Shown: positions 11,520 to 25,336 of the stretch, piece by piece
Position numbering within the stretch: position 1 is the stretch's first letter
Layout of the letters: every line of letters begins with the position of its first letter
Assembly (NCBI GenBank): GCA_930367205.1
Contig: OV884009.1
Location: 99,407,189 to 99,471,188, forward strand
Direction: 5' to 3'
DNA length: 64,000 nucleotides
Origin: Acanthosoma haemorrhoidale
Taxonomy: Eukaryota > Arthropoda > Insecta > Hemiptera > Acanthosomatidae
Translations under genes and position numbers: made by a program
Notes under the pieces: generated by a model
The model's input: only the letters and a program-made list of their open reading frames with translations
Told to the model about the DNA's origin: nothing
Databases searched by the model: none

Positions 11520-12090
11520 CCTTAAAAATGTCAAAATTATTATTAACTAAAGAATCTCAGGCGAATCTATTTACATATCACATTTTATATGTCCTGCATC
11601 AATGCTACATTTTATACAAGGTCTGAATTCGGTATAAAAGTTATATAATCAATACAAGTAAAATGATACACAATGAACTTGGCTTCATTGACAAGACACT
11701 ACAAGGTGATAGGGTCACCTTTTTAATCAAAAAAAAAACTTAAAACTAACTTACATACAAATTCTTAACCTAAAATTCCCCCGACAGTCTGTTGCCATCG
11801 ATGCGGGAGGGGTGGTGGGGTCATAGTGTTAAACACTGGGTTTGTCAGGTGCTGCAACGCGTCGAAAAACTTGATGTGTCTCCGGCGAATAAACTTATCC
11901 ACCGACGGGTGCAGGTCAGCGTTCTTTAACCTCTCTCGAGAGGTATGTCGGACCACTTTTCGCAAGATCCCATTCTGGAAACGTTGGTGACTTGTGGCTG
12001 TAGTGTCAGTCAAGTAGGTAGGCAGAGCTGGCCGTAGGATACATTTATAGATCATCAGTTTGAGACTTATATAGCTTGCCTTCATTTTCG
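11520..12090 (-). pseudogene. 3' end of a second jockey-like LINE family (ORF2 tail plus 3' UTR)
   Basis: The minus-strand frame 12085-11765 (106 codons) encodes a LINE ORF2 C-terminus: LKLMIYKCILRPAL, then NGILRKVVRHTS, then IRRRHIKFFDALQHLTNP and PHRWQQTV. About 245 bp of AT-rich 3' UTR follow. Both coding part and UTR match 21100-21800 closely, which defines a family distinct from family 1. The expected TYGAP motif is partly lost here. The copy is 5'-truncated, the usual outcome of target-primed reverse transcription. Confidence 0.75.
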
Positions 12091-14157
12091 ACTAGTTCCT
12101 TTAATCGCCTAGGTGGGTGGCACCCTCTTCTCTCCAAAGGAGGTTTCTTTTTAGCAACCCCTTTTAGACGCTAATATATGACTGAAATGATATATGAAGC
12201 GAAAGCTGGGATTCCCTCTAATTCTGCCTCCAAAGAGTTATACGGTTTATTCTTCAGCTCCGGTCACCTGCGTCCTGTTTTCATCCCATCCCAAGGCCAA
12301 GCCAACGGTTTTATTTCTAGTTTGTACTTTTTCATGCTTTTCACCCAAGCCTATCACCTCGCGTAGGTGACCCGCATTCCTGTACTTTACCTTTTTTACA
12401 TTATATTTATTAGTAGTAGTTCTATTTATGACACTTTACATACAAAATTAATCGAAGGGTCCATCAAACCTTTTCGAATACTATTTTAGAATGCAAACAA
12501 AGTGAAAAAAGTGAAAGTTAAATGAAATAATGGCTTGACATGTGCATATACAAATTATATTTTTCGAATTCTCCTACTGCCTCGGAGCTAAAAATAGCTA
12601 ATAGTCAAGAGTTAGGGTAACTGCCCTAAGAAAAGATGAATGCTTTGTACGTGTTAACACTCAGCATTTGGTTTAATAACCTTATGATTAAGGAGATGAT
12701 TTCGTATTAATCTTTAACACTCAATTTAATCATAAAAAAATCAGAAATTAATTGATTTTTATTACGTATTTAATTTTAATTATGCAATTGAAGCAACCTA
12801 GAATAGTAAGCCATAACTATTATTTGGATATTTACGTTATCGGGTCAGGTTTGCTTACATCCTCTGCTGGAGTACGTTGTTTACTCCCTCTTGAGGATTA
12901 GATGTTACCCACAGAACAAAAAGAACTTACTTTGTAAACAATTCAATCAGCAAGTGTTCCCATGAAGCCAACTGGAACGCATACGATTTTATCTTTGCTC
13001 AATTGCAGTTTTGGAATTTCCGATTAATTCGACCTCATTGAATTGATCCCCTTTCTAATTATTCAATATAGTTGCATTGAGTGATCTAAGCTGTTATTCA
13101 TGGAACTTAAGTTCATCGACTCAATTGGAATTTAACTTTTTCAGTTAATCGACAATCTTGATTGTATTTGGTCGTCTACAGAGACTTGCAGAGTTCAAAG
13201 TGAATCACTCTATCTTGACCTGTCGTCCAACCGGGTCATCTGCATCGCACCGCTCCACTCTACGAGCCTTCGCGAGCATCGATCACATAAATAAGAAAAT
13301 GCTTTTAAAGAATTAAATTTGCTAATTAAATTAAATTGACGTGTGCTTATAGAAATTATATTTTTTCATCGTTAAGGATTGCGGAAGTTGCGATGATTCA
13401 TCCCAGTTACATAAAACTAGTTATAGAAATATATTAGACGAATGAGAGGTGACAAAAGGGCGTAAGTGATATTGAAGAGGACAAAGTAGAAAAACACTTG
13501 ATATGACGTATTCTTTTGTGAGGGACGGATGGAGCCTGGCTAAGCCAATCCTAGCTTCTCAAGGAACCAACCATTGCATTATTCATAGCCACCCTTATAT
13601 TAAACCAGCCAACACTGATTTTTCCCAAATATAATATAGATATTAAAGGGACAGTTATAACTTTGTTAATCCAGCCTAGAACACAGCTGTGTGTGGAGGT
13701 ATTGTCATAAAAACAGTGATATATTGACAGTGATAAAATATTGAAATACTTTAAATTACATTCTGCATAAATTCATAAAATAACAGACCATAGGCAACGC
13801 TTATTATAAATTATTGTATAGTACAGAACAGTGGAATAAAATCATAATTTGTTAAGTGGTTAAGACTGAATGCCAGTGTGTTTTACGTAGAAATGATGAC
13901 GCAATCGACGTAGAAATGATTGGTGGAGCGAAATTTTCAGGGTATAAGTACATACCACACTGGTTTAAGAATCTTTCGTTTAAGATATAATACCATGTAG
14001 CGTGAAAAAATATGCCCCAAAATCACGAGAGTTTTTTGATTTGAAGTTCTCACTAAACAAATTACTCCGACGGTAAGGGTACATTAAAGACAGTAACGCT
14101 TAAATAAATTCAAATATATTGAAACTGATTATTGAATGTGAGAGACGAATTCAATAG
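12091..14157. other. AT-rich DNA without recognised genes
   Basis: No gene is supported. Two weakly similar blocks, near 12530 and 13330 (TTGAC(A/G)TGTGC followed by AAATTATATTTTT), hint at an old dispersed repeat. About 13000-13300 is less AT-rich and contains several ATTGAATT/TTCGAC-type motifs but no open frame. Confidence 0.4.
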
Positions 14158-14162
14158 GTCTT

Positions 14163-14954
14163 TGTCGAGGGCGTCACTAGGGGAGTGCCTAATCACTCTA
14201 GCCCTGGTGACAAGTGCGGATTGTTGTAGTTTATAACATGGACCATGTTCCATGTAGGCGTTAATATCTGACTCCATTTATTGATAGGGATGTGTCCCGA
14301 CAATACACTGTGTTCAGGAGAGAGGTTCAGAGGTTTCATAAAGAATAAGACCAGTTTTCAGAGTTCGGGCGGGAGATCAGCAGCGTAATAGTACAAGTCG
14401 TCAGAGGGTCTGCTAGAGGCTGTGAGACAGGCTCCCGGCGCAGAGGTGTGGCAGAGAAAGTGTAGACCAGTGGAAGGCTGAGTGGACTTACTCCCAGGGC
14501 CCCGGGGCCCTGGCGTATCGTGACCGTGTGATAGCGGCTCTCTAGAAGAGGAGCCTGGGAAAGAGTGTCCCTACAGGGCGAAACTTCCTGATTTAAATAT
14601 AATTTCCCCTTCCTAGTGGAAGGGGGAGCCGGCTGAAAGGGGGAATGTTTTATGATGCCCAGGTGGCCAATCCCCCTTGATTTTATGACTGCTGGCCTAA
14701 AACGGTGTGTTTTATGGCTGCTAGGGACTCACCTACTTAGGTTTTATGACCGCTTAGAGGCAACCCTAGGTCTGCCGGGTTTGGTTTTATGACAGTCAGG
14801 TGGCTTACCCTCTCAGGTTTTATTGCTGGACCTTCGACCCTCTGCCGATATCTCCATGATTTATTACCAGAAAAGCATGTTTTACATCTAATTACAATAC
14901 ATTAGTTGCACCAGAGTATAGGGTCATTTACATATATGGTTGGCGCTCGCTACA
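14163..14954 (-). mobile_element. Solo LTR (792 bp), CsRn1-like family
   Basis: On the minus strand it starts TGTAGCGAGCG and ends CCCTCGACA. Its last roughly 230 bp align well with the end of the complete LTRs at 33905-34541, including the AATAAATGGAGTCAGATAT and GCACTTGTCACCAGGGCTAG blocks. It is flanked by a perfect 5-bp target duplication, GTCTT at 14158-14162 and 14955-14959, so both edges are exact. No internal element sequence remains, so LTR-LTR recombination removed it. It is longer than the 637-bp LTR, partly because of an internal minisatellite. Confidence 0.9.
14647..14830. repeat. Six-unit degenerate minisatellite inside the solo LTR
   Basis: A GTTTTATG core (GATTTTATG or GTTTTATT in two units) recurs at 14647, 14679, 14709, 14741, 14784 and 14817, spacing 30-43 bp and mostly about 32. 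GACNGCT-like sequence and a GG-rich segment follow each core. It has no counterpart in the complete 637-bp LTRs and so is a subfamily-specific expansion. Confidence 0.75.
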
Positions 14955-14959
14955 GTCTT

Positions 14960-17900
14960 TTTTATGTAATCATTTCACCTATTAACACTTTGTTTTATTT
15001 CTTAAAAATGTCATTTTCAGTTAGTGAGATGGATTGACAAAAAAAAAGGAGTTATGTTTGTTCATAAAGTAGTTTTTCCCCATCATTTAAGCATCATAAA
15101 TTTAATTTAATTTAAATTTAAGCATAACGAATTAAAATTAAATATCCCTATAAACTTTATATAACGATCATAAATTCATCAAATCACCCAGACAAATGAG
15201 TTTCAGAAATCAATAAAATCTTGCCTTAATCAACTATTGACATGTGGATGATAATGGATCTATTTTTTGTACACTTCTATGATACTCGTAGAAACTTTTT
15301 AAAAATACAAGCAGCCCTTTCCTGGGAACTATATCTAAGTTTCTAAATGATCGTCCTATCACATACAAACAGAAAGGGGAATCTGTATTTTTGTCTGGGT
15401 CTTATACGTCAGTGGTTATAACATTTCACCTATTTAATCAAAAAGAATGTTTTGCTGAACAAATAAGATATACCATTACGTCACACACACGATTTTATTG
15501 TCAGGCTTGATGACTTTTTGTAGTAATAGTCCATTAAAGCCATATAATATCATACACTTTATTAATTAGGATGTCAAAAAACCGAAAATTACACATTTGT
15601 TTTCGTAATGCTTATTAATTAATTAAAGTCTCGTGCATTATAGGGGTGGGAATGTTTCTCGTGGATTTCTCACATTAAATGGGACATCTATGTAAAATTT
15701 CACGTGTCACGATAAACAGCGTACTCACAAAGACTAGAACAATCAGACTAACCGACACACGACTGCAACCTAAAGGACATAGGTTTAGTTGAACCTTGAA
15801 GGGGTTAGAGCAATCGGCAATGTTTATTTAATGTATGCTTGGTGGGGGAGGATGAGGAAGAAGGAAGGGAGTTAGTGGGTAGAAGGGCTGATTGGATACG
15901 TGCCTGAATGGCTAGTAATGTCTGATAATCAGGTAACTAACCCTACCAGTCATACCTACCCTTCTCATCTCAGCCCTTGTATCTACCTGGCTGCCGTCGT
16001 TTATAAATGCTCAACGGAATAGAACATTGGTTAATTGGATAAATTATCTCCAGGACTTACCAAGTACAGAAGTGCTAACAGATTAGCTACACATAATGCT
16101 CAGAAAGTTAGAGGCAAATTGCAACCAGTTGCCGATAGGCCTCACAAAATCAGATATTAATATGTGCAAAAGTTTCCAGCTTAAATTTATATTCTAGATT
16201 ATAAAAGCTCATCACAGGATCGGTAGCTTCGGATGCTATATTTTCATTATTTAAATTTTTAACCAATAATTTCTTTTACATAAATTGACTAACCAGATCT
16301 TATATATATATATATATGTATATTGTGATTTTATATGTATATTTGTATGTAAAGGGTGTTCAGTCCGTCAAGCTAAAGATTGTCTGTGTGATGATACACG
16401 ACAAATAATTACCAACACCGACAAACGCAGTTTTCTATCTCAACTCATTATCAAGATTTAAAATAAATTTTTTTTTAAGATAAGCAATGTTTTTTTTTGT
16501 CACAAAACCCTGATTTTCTCCAGTTTTGAAATTCGTTCAACTTTTGACCACAATTGGGTAATCTGCGTTCTATGTTCTGTAATAGTAGTGTGCGTATATC
16601 TTGAAAATAACCATCAAGGATCAGCAGTTGCAGCTCAAAATTGACTAATATTGAAAAATACATTTCCTGAAAAACTTTAAACAAGAACACTTCATTTGAA
16701 AACTCTCAAAGTCCTAAAAACCGTTTTTTTTTTTAAATAAGTATATGAATGGCATAAATATTACGACTTTAAATTGATGGAGACATCTAAGTGAAACTGC
16801 GAAAAAACTGCAATCGTTGAAACCACTGTCTTCTGCTCTGATCATGCATCTACCTGTTTCAATAGTACCTGTTGTGTAAGTAGAAATACGATTGTAAAGG
16901 CAGTGGACCTCCAGGGGTGGGGGCATGGCCCCCTTCCCAGGGGGATGCTTGGCCTAGTAGTTGGGGGACTCATGTGCTTGCTCATGGGTGTCCCTGCCAT
17001 GTAGTATGTGTGTCTGTAAATATCCATATACTGTACTACTTTGTTAATTACAGTGTTACCTTCTTGTTGAATGGATTTGATTACTATCTTTACCACCTCC
17101 CTTCCAAATATAACAGTATCGAACTTATTAAACTAAATGTTGCTTTTATAGATAATAATCCTATAAGGATAGATCCTTGTTTTTAATAAATTAATAAATT
17201 TCCTGGGGGGAGACGGATTTATCATTAGTTAGTGGTACGTTTAATGGAGGATAGTAATATTTATAAACCATGAGGATTATCTACGGTTTATCGAGGGGAA
17301 TAGGCTTGCTGAGACTAAGCATCCTAAGCATACCTTCTGCACGAGCTCGATAGTGGTTCCTTCAATAACTCACAACACTCGAGCGAGACATTGAACCCGT
17401 CGTAGGTAGTTTTACATTTCCGATCGTTAAATTAAAAATCCAAGTGTTCACTCAAGGGACTAATTTGGTTCGTGAAGGATTGCTAACTTGACAGTTAATA
17501 AACTCCTGAAAGAACGCCATTATCGCCCCTGGAGGGTTTAAACCTCGACTATAATGACTACAATTTTGTCGCTGGTTAAAGAAGACAGATATAGAACGGT
17601 ACCACTTTTTGAGGAGGCTATTGTGTTCATACGATTCTCTGTTAACGAGACAGGCCATTTTATCACGCACGACATTCATTAGTGCTCACCTGAAAACCAC
17701 TTTATGGCGACTTTACGGTAACATTCAACGACGACTGAGGCGATGTTGGAATAGAGTTCATTAAAATTAATACAAATATAATATCAGACCTGCCATTTTT
17801 TATTTTTGTTTTTATCATTATTACATCACATTCCCTGGATGTGATGCTAGTCACAGTTGTGAATTTATCAATAAAGTAAAAACATTTTTTTTTTTCACTC

Positions 17901-20900
17901 TCCCCTTAACTATATTTTATAAACAACTAACAGTCAACAAACAATAACAAAATCAGAATATTTTGAGGTTCAATATACCTTGAAAATTTCTGATCGATAT
18001 AATAAATTTCCCAGAAGAACGATCGCTCCATTTCTGTATAACTTTATTTCTTTAGAATATAAATAAGTTGCAGTAAATTTTACCAGTTTCTATGCTACCA
18101 AGGAGAAAAAGCGTTATCATAAACTATTATTTTCAACTTGGACATAAATCAAAATGACATCATAAAAGGAATGGAGGAAACGTTCTTGTTTCGTCTTGAA
18201 CTTAGGCTTGCGTGTTATAAGCATTGATTATATTCCATAGTTACTAAATATATTTCTAGTCATTGTAATTTAGCTTTGATTTAAGTTTTGAAGTGCTGTT
18301 AACATGCCAAGTCGCAGTCTAATTTCTATTCAACCCAGTTTTTGCCATTCTCTCCATACATCGATTAACATATCCTTTAAGAAGATAATTATTACTGGGA
18401 CACAATGTTTTTCTACTTGCACTGGTATGTTACCGATAACTGGTACTTAACCATTTTCAGTTTAATCGTGCTCACTCTTGAACCTATAATCTTTACCATC
18501 ACAAGTTACGATACTTCACAAATTGGTAATTGATCGAGGGACATTCTTGTATAAACATTCCCTTCACAAATATATTATATGATAATATACCACTCTTAGA
18601 TTACCAGATTTATACTATAAACTATAATACAAAAGCTTTAGTTTAGGGTTTTACAAATTAGATAAATATTCAATTGCGTAATTTGATTACCATGTCTATA
18701 AAGTGACTTTTTAAAATCAAAGTTCCTTTCTCCCAAAATATCACTTTTATTCGACTATCAAGCAAAATAGTTAATCGTTCATTTCCAAGTTTTTTTCACT
18801 AACGAAGTATTTTCGTATATTTTTTCTCTCAAACAATTCCAAGCTGCTTGACGCTCCCGAGAACCAAACTCCCTCTACCCGTTCAATCGAATACGTTTCT
18901 CAAACTTCAAATTTATCCATGAACTCTAATCAAGTAGTATACTGCGTGCAGGTTGAGTTGAGTAATGAACAGTTTTGTTAGATTTAACAAGGAAACCCCT
19001 TCGGCCCTAGTATGTATCACATTTGGTCGTCGGGTTATATTAGTGGATTGTATTTCCTAGCTCATATATTTTCCAAACTATTGTCTCATAACCCCCCTGT
19101 TTTCTACAACACCACACAGTTGAACATTTCTGCCCTTTATAACTTTCCCACGGATTTGCACCATTCTCCTTCTCATGATACCCGTCACGCTTCATCCATA
19201 GGTTCTTTCAAATCCCTCCTATTCTAGCCACTACTCACCACCAGACAGACGCTTGCTAACCTAGCAATTATAAATTCATTATTACACAACACCATATTCA
19301 TTATCCTATACTTTTTGTAGATATATTGTTTATTTTATAATTTCCCAATACTTTGCATTTTTCTCATTTGAGTCATTTAGCTTTGCTATTTATTTTAACT
19401 TCAATCAAATCTCGGCAAATATATTAATAAACCTATAGCTCAAACCTTGAAACTAATTATAGTAACCAATGATATTTTCTTATACTTCAATAAATTTTTT
19501 TTTAAATTTAATTTAATTGTATTAAACATTTTTTCTTGTCTCTGTAAATACTCGGATAGAATTTTCTAATTTGAGGTGCCATAGGAGTGGTGATTTATTG
19601 TTTATTTTTTGATAGCCAGTGTTGGATTTATTTATTTGGAACTTGTCATTCTTCGGGAAAATCGTCCCGTGAGAAACATTTTTTCTAAAGAATCCTATTA
19701 GACTTCTCCAAAATATTTGAAATTGCTAATACCTTTTCTAAGTCTCTAATAAATAAATAATTTATATTTATCCATCAAAGGGCTTATTAAGATTTACTTA
19801 TGTTTTACAGTAGTTATAGGTTGTTCAGATAAATCTGTTACCAACCTATATCTAGTGTACCTATACGACAGCTAGTCATGATATAAACAAATGCTGTCAT
19901 TGTGGTCATTAAAATTCATTAATCATCGCCAATCTAATGAAGGTGGAAATAGCTACAGTAGAAGACGACTTGTGAAGATTGATTAACCTGCATAGTGAAA
20001 TTATGAAACGTTCGGTAGTTGGCGATAGGAAATTGCCTCTTAAGCGCCTAATTGATTGCTGAGTCCAGCCTTTGAACTAACCATTACGGTGGGAGAACTA
20101 AAACCACTTTTCCTACGACACCAGAGAGTCGATAGACACTCTAATATGTTACTATCATTGGTTAAATTTTTAGAATCGTCTAATGAATAGCACCTCGATA
20201 GATAATTTCCCTCACATTCAAACAATTCAGTAATTAAGTTTGATTTTTTTCATTCATAAAATCATATGCTTAGATAACCATATAGTTTCATTCCTCCTTG
20301 CCTTCGGCCAGTGAATGAAATACGATTTGAACCTCTAGGCCAAGTAAAGCACAGTCCAGAGTCTGTGTAGCGAGTACTCCAGTAAACAGTAGGTACACCC
20401 ACGTATTAAGATTACCTTTGCACGATAGGATTAAGCACCAGTCACTTACAATGTTTTATTAACAAGGTGTAAATGTTAGCATAATTATCTTATTGTCCTA
20501 ATAGTGTGAACTTAATCCTATAATACTTACATAATGCTACAACCTATAATCGCAGCGCAGGCTTCCTCTTCAGCCGTCTTACATAGCTTTTTGCGTTAGT
20601 TAGCATGTAGATGATCAGATGAGATACGGACCGGATCTCCGAGCATTCTTAAGCCTGACGGAAAAAATATTATGTTCTACCCATTTTCTACCAATAACCT
20701 TGCCCCCATGGCGTTTTTTTTATAACAAGAACCAGGCCTCCCCTGCCAAAATATGAACCGGCTTGACTTACCGCAGGCCTTGGTCCAATGGTATATACCC
20801 TTAGTGGTGCTACCCGCTGGAACCATGCCAACCTGGTCACCTGACCTTAAATTGCTTCTCTGGCCATAACTAGGCAGTGTAGCTGATTAACTGGATACTA

Positions 20901-21094
20901 CTTCTATCGATATCGTGACCCATAGACCGAGAGTTTCATCTCACCATGTCTTCCGGGTGAAGGCACTAAAACTGTTAATGTAGCTGGTATGTGACTGGTG
21001 AAATGGACTGTATATGAAAAAAAAAGTGAGATGAGGAGGGTAAAAGGTGTCATGAGTTAGAAGCATAAAAATCTAATTTAATGATTCATTTTTT
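14960..21094. other. 6.1 kb of AT-rich DNA without recognised genes
   Basis: No gene or typed repeat was supported. There is a (TA)n run near 16303-16318. A GC-rich patch at 16905-17000 reads open on both strands but matches nothing I know. A 71-codon minus-strand frame at 16475-16690 (ending NCGQKLNEFQNWRKSGFCDK) is unrecognised. A block at about 20700-20900 has an exon-like GC content and a GTAAGT donor in minus-strand sense near 20771-20776, but no clear exon limits. Confidence 0.4.
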
Positions 21095-21900
21095 TTTTCT
21101 TTCATAGCCACTTTAAATTTACAGATAATTACATATAATTATAGATCCTCAGGTGAATCCATTTACAAATTATTTTTGTATTTCCTGTACCATCGCTACA
21201 TTATATACAGGTTTTGTTATTTTATAAAAATTATATAATGAATAAACAAGTATAATGATATACATTATACGTGACTGGACTAAACTGACTAATAAAGGTG
21301 ATTGGGCTCACCTTTTGTGATCAACCTTAAAACTAACTTATATACTAATTCTTAACCTAATTTTTCCCCGACAGTATGTTGCCATCGATTCGGGAGGGGT
21401 GGTGGGGTCATAGTGTTAAACACTGGGTTTGTCAGGTGCTGCAACGAGTCAAAAAACTTATTGTGTCTCCGGCGGATGAACTCACCCACCGACAGCACAC
21501 CAAGCAACGGGTGCAGGTCAGCGTTCTTCAACCTCTCAAAGAGGTATGACGGACCACCTTTCGCATGATCCCATTCTTGAAATGTAGGAGACATTTGACT
21601 GTATTGTCAGTCAAGTGGGTAAATAGCGGGGCACCGTACAGCAGAGCTGACTGGACGACACATTTATATATCATCAATTTGAGACGAAGCGACAGGTTCG
21701 GTGAAGTTAGCAAGTGCGATAGCCGGTAAGACCTTTGTCGTACTTTTTCTATTTTATTACTAAAATGAGTAGAGCAATGGAGATGCCTGTCCATTTTATA
21801 CCCAAATAGTGCATAGAGAAAGCTGGTGAGTCCTCTTGCCTTCCTATGCTATACGATTTTGGCAAGGATTTTTTCCCCTTTTGGAGGGAGAAGATTACGC
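21095..21900 (-). pseudogene. LINE family 2 ORF2 C-terminus and 3' UTR, second copy
   Basis: Minus-strand frames 21794-21528 and 21594-21352 overlap with one frameshift. They encode MDRHLHCSTHFSNKIEKV, then LKLMIYKCVVQSALLYGAP, then FKNGIMRKVVRHTS, IRRRHNKFFDSLQHLTNP and NRWQHTVG. This is the standard post-RT region of jockey-clade ORF2. The 3' UTR at 21100-21350 aligns with 11520-11765. Coding similarity seems to run on to about 21900 (upstream on this strand) before fading. It is more complete than the 11.5 kb copy but not functional. Confidence 0.75.
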
Positions 21901-22979
21901 AGTCGTTCTTCCCGGCGTGAAAGCATTTTAATGATTAAATAAGTCTATTGAAAATAAAAGCTGAACATAATTTTTGGCGAGAGTGGGCGAATTAAATTAT
22001 AATTTAAATTAGTAAAACTTTGTTTCCCCTGATTTAATTAAGCTAAAAAAACCTAAGCTTCTGTTCCTTCTAATGTGTGGGATATTTTTTTGTTTTAAAT
22101 GCTTGTATCTTTACCTTGCCTGATCAGCTGCCTTCTCCTCCTAGGCCCCTGCTCTCGGCTAAAATTCTTCCTCTACTCCATAGCTGTGATATTGATTGAT
22201 AGAGAGGGATATAAAAAGGTGTTGGTCGACCACGTTGCTCTCTTGAGAGATGTTGGCTTCTTCTCCATCGACCCTTACCCTTGGCGAATATAAGGGCCGA
22301 TCGAGTCTTCCCTATTCGGTAGTTAGAGGGCAGTTAACATTTCAACCTGCCATGCTCTTCTACGTCCCGAATGTCGGATTATCTGGCTCCACAAATCTCT
22401 GTGTCGTTTCGGCGACACATCCTTTTATGTAGGCGATGTGAGGATAAGGATAATCATATTCTCGAGTCTCTCACAATTTCTTCTCTTACTAGAATTACTA
22501 AAAAATATTCTCATTCTATTAGATATTCTCTTAAGAGATACTACTAGTTGCTACAATGGGATAGGATAAAGAGAGGAACAAGGAGTTTGTAAGTTTGTTG
22601 TAGGAGGAGATGACGGAAATATCTTAAGGCGGTTATAGAAGACTTGTTATTTGTGGTACATATTCTTGGGCTTTATCTTGGATGAAGCCTAGGTCTTTGG
22701 AGAATGTAGGGTATTAGATAGTGGGGACGATATAAAGAATCGCTTGAAGTAAACACTCTTCTATCTCTCCCTACATTGACACTTGCTTCTTTTTTTCAAC
22801 AATGGCTTTCTTATCCAATTACCTCTGAACCTTTCTACTCCTCACTAGCCGGATTTAGTCTTTGCGCTGTCAGACTCTACAGCCTACTTATTTAGGTACC
22901 AACTTTATACATAGAGGATATGGTCATAAAAATAAAAATTTATTTCTATTCTAGTAATTCGGATAGATCTTTTTATGTG
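21901..22979. other. Sequence between two LINE relics, nothing identified
   Basis: A GC-richer patch at 22095-22440 holds a 64-codon plus-strand frame starting with a hydrophobic stretch (MLVSLPCLISCLLLLG), without any recognised family or splice context. The rest is AT-rich. Confidence 0.4.
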
Positions 22980-23039
22980 AAGTAGGGAGTAAAGTAGGGA
23001 GGAGATGGTGAGCTTGGATGGGATCTCGCCTATGGATAT

Positions 23040-25085
23040 AATCTGGGACTTCATGATAACGGACTAAGATGAGTTTGTAGCATTCTAGAGAAGAAACAAT
23101 TGAAAGTATTTGGGTGGTTGGATAGGTTTCGAAGGAACTTCATGAACTTGAAAGGGATGAGTTGAAGAATGTAGGGGGACTATTGCTCTAAGGACTTTTG
23201 ATTGAAAGGATTAGATGCAGTTGATGTTCGAATTTTTTGCTGTTCCCCATAGCTCTATCCCGTATGTCCAGATTGGCTTTAGTATAACTATGTAAATTAG
23301 TAATTTATTTTCTATTGAGAGATGGTATGTCGTTTGAAGTATTCTGTAAAATTGTCCAAGCGCCTATTTAGTTCTTGTCTTTTTAGCTTCATGTGTAGGT
23401 TCCATGTCAGCCTTTTGTCGAAATGGGAGCCTAAATATCCTAGTGTCTTGGATACATGAAGAGCAATGGAATTTAAAAAAACTAGTGGACAGGACTTGCG
23501 GCAGAGGGTAAAGGTGTTGTGGGAAGCAAAACTTCATTAACTTTGATTCGGCATTTGTTGTACCAATACTCGATCTCATCAAGGTGTTTTTGAAGTTTAT
23601 GGAAAGGTATATCGCGGTCTGGGTGGGATGACAGAACTACTGTTTTATCTGCAAAGTTGCCAAGAAGGTATTGGGGGTAGATGGAACATTATAGGTTATA
23701 GGTGATGGGACCCAGGACACTGCCCTGTGGAACTACTGGTTTTGTGGGATATTACTTAGAATATTCTAAGACACATTGGACTTGGAAGAAGCGGTTTGAA
23801 AGTAGGACTGTAGGATTAGAAAAAGGGTCTGTGGTAAATATGTTTTGAGCTTGTAAAGCAAACCTGCGTGCCAGACCCTGTCAAAAGCTTGAGCTATGTC
23901 CAGAAAGGCAGCAGTGCAATACTGTTTAGTTTGAAGGGCTAAGGATATGTGATCAACAACGCGAAGGCCTTGCTGTACAGTGGAATGTCGTAGTAAGTAG
24001 GAAACCAAACTGGTGGGTAGGTGGTTTTTGGATTCAACAATTGGAAGTAGACGTTTTAATAGGAGTGTTTTCAAATATTTTTGTGAGGATAGGGAGTAGG
24101 ATTATTGGATGGTAAGATGAGGCGTTATTGGGTACTTTTCTGGGTTTAGCGAATAGGACAATGACGGAATGTTTCCAGAGCGGAGGAAAGAGAATTTTGG
24201 AGAATTTGAGGAGTAAGTAGATCAAATCTGGTAGATTTTTAGTAAGATAAGTTTTTCAGAAGGTATTTGACCCGTGAGGTATTAACGGCTTTTGGGGGAA
24301 GTGAGAGAAGGATAGGTGAAGTTAAGAAATCTTCAACAGTTGTTCCATGAGTAGGGTTTTGACGAGAAAGGTGAGGTGTGAAAGTATGGAAAAGATGCAG
24401 AGCGAATTCTTCCGACTCATCCCTATACGAAGCCACCCAGGACGGACCATCCAGTACGGAGTGAGTGTGAAAGAGGATGATTTTTTAGGGTTTTTTTAGT
24501 TAAATTTCACAGGGAGTTACTAGTTGAGAGATAAGAGTGGTAGGAATTAAAAGAATCAGATCGGAAGGTTCCTAAATGCTACTTTACCAATCTGCAGTAT
24601 ACGAGTTTGAGATGCCGAGGTAAAGGGTTTCCGTTGTGATTTTTTGGACGACGGTGGGGTGACGATGTCTCCCAAGCCAACCTCACGATCAGACTAGCGA
24701 AAAAATGCACTGCATGGTCTATGTCATGGGATGTTTTCATGGACTCTTTGAGATCTACAGAAACTGTAAGAAGCTGGCGGAAGTGAGCAAAATCAACTGG
24801 GTCCTTAATAAATGAAGGAGGAGGCAGTTTATGAATTGGCCTCAGGGAAATTATTAGAATCAAAAGGCTATGATCGGATTTATCCTAAATTATTTTAAAA
24901 GGAGGGGTCAAGGAGATTAAGATTTCGGTGGAGATCAGATGGCTAATAGGTAGCTGTGTTAGGAGAGATAGTGGAGCAATGTTTCCGTGTGAGGGCAGAC
25001 AGCAAAGGACGTCCTCGTGTATTTAAGGATCTTGTGCCCCATTGTTGGTGCTTTGCGTTAAAGTCCCCATTCACAAGGAAGCGAT
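23040..25085 (-). pseudogene. LINE ORF2 relic: endonuclease, reverse transcriptase, C-terminus
   Basis: The apurinic-type endonuclease motif GDFNAKHQQWGT is visible near 25060-25025. The linker frame 24863-24579 contains RPIHKLPPPSFIKDPVDFAH. RT motif 1 appears as VIVLFAKPRKVPNNASSYHP with LLPILTKIFEN (24225-24034). The RT core contains CTAAFLDIAQAFDRVWHAG (24074-23766), whose Asp in FLDIAQAF is the first catalytic carboxylate of palm motif A. TYGIELWGTA lies downstream. The protein would nick target DNA and copy the LINE RNA there. Stops and frameshifts show it is inactive. Confidence 0.8.
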
Positions 25086-25189
25086 GTCCTGTGTGGTAAG
25101 GGTTTTTAACCTGTATTTTCGTATAATACAGGTGGCTTAACTCGTAAGTTTTCTCTAATCAAGATGTTTGCTCAAGATAAGTTAACGGG

Positions 25190-25336
25190 GTTTTAATCGC
25201 TTTGTCTTGTTGTTCATCCTCACGCAACACATTGGTTATTAGACGAACTTTAAATCCTGGAGCTGTGAACTCATCCTCTATTTCGTTGGCTGGTGTAGTG
25301 GGATGAAGGTTTCTGATCACCACCCGTAGTAATCTC
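25190..25336 (-). pseudogene. LINE ORF1 (Gag-like) fragment
   Basis: 49 codons are open on the minus strand and include RLLRVVIRNLHPTTPANEI and GFKVRLITNVLRE. The pattern VVIRxLHPxT...GxxVRxxTNV is characteristic of the domain that precedes the zinc knuckles in jockey-clade ORF1 proteins. The knuckles themselves are not seen. It lies upstream of the ORF2 pieces in the right orientation. Confidence 0.7.

Noticed and set aside
20700..20900. Minus-strand exon with a GTAAGT donor near 20771-20776
   Set aside because: The donor is plausible, but no convincing acceptor or conserved peptide was found; the segment may be part of an unknown repeat.
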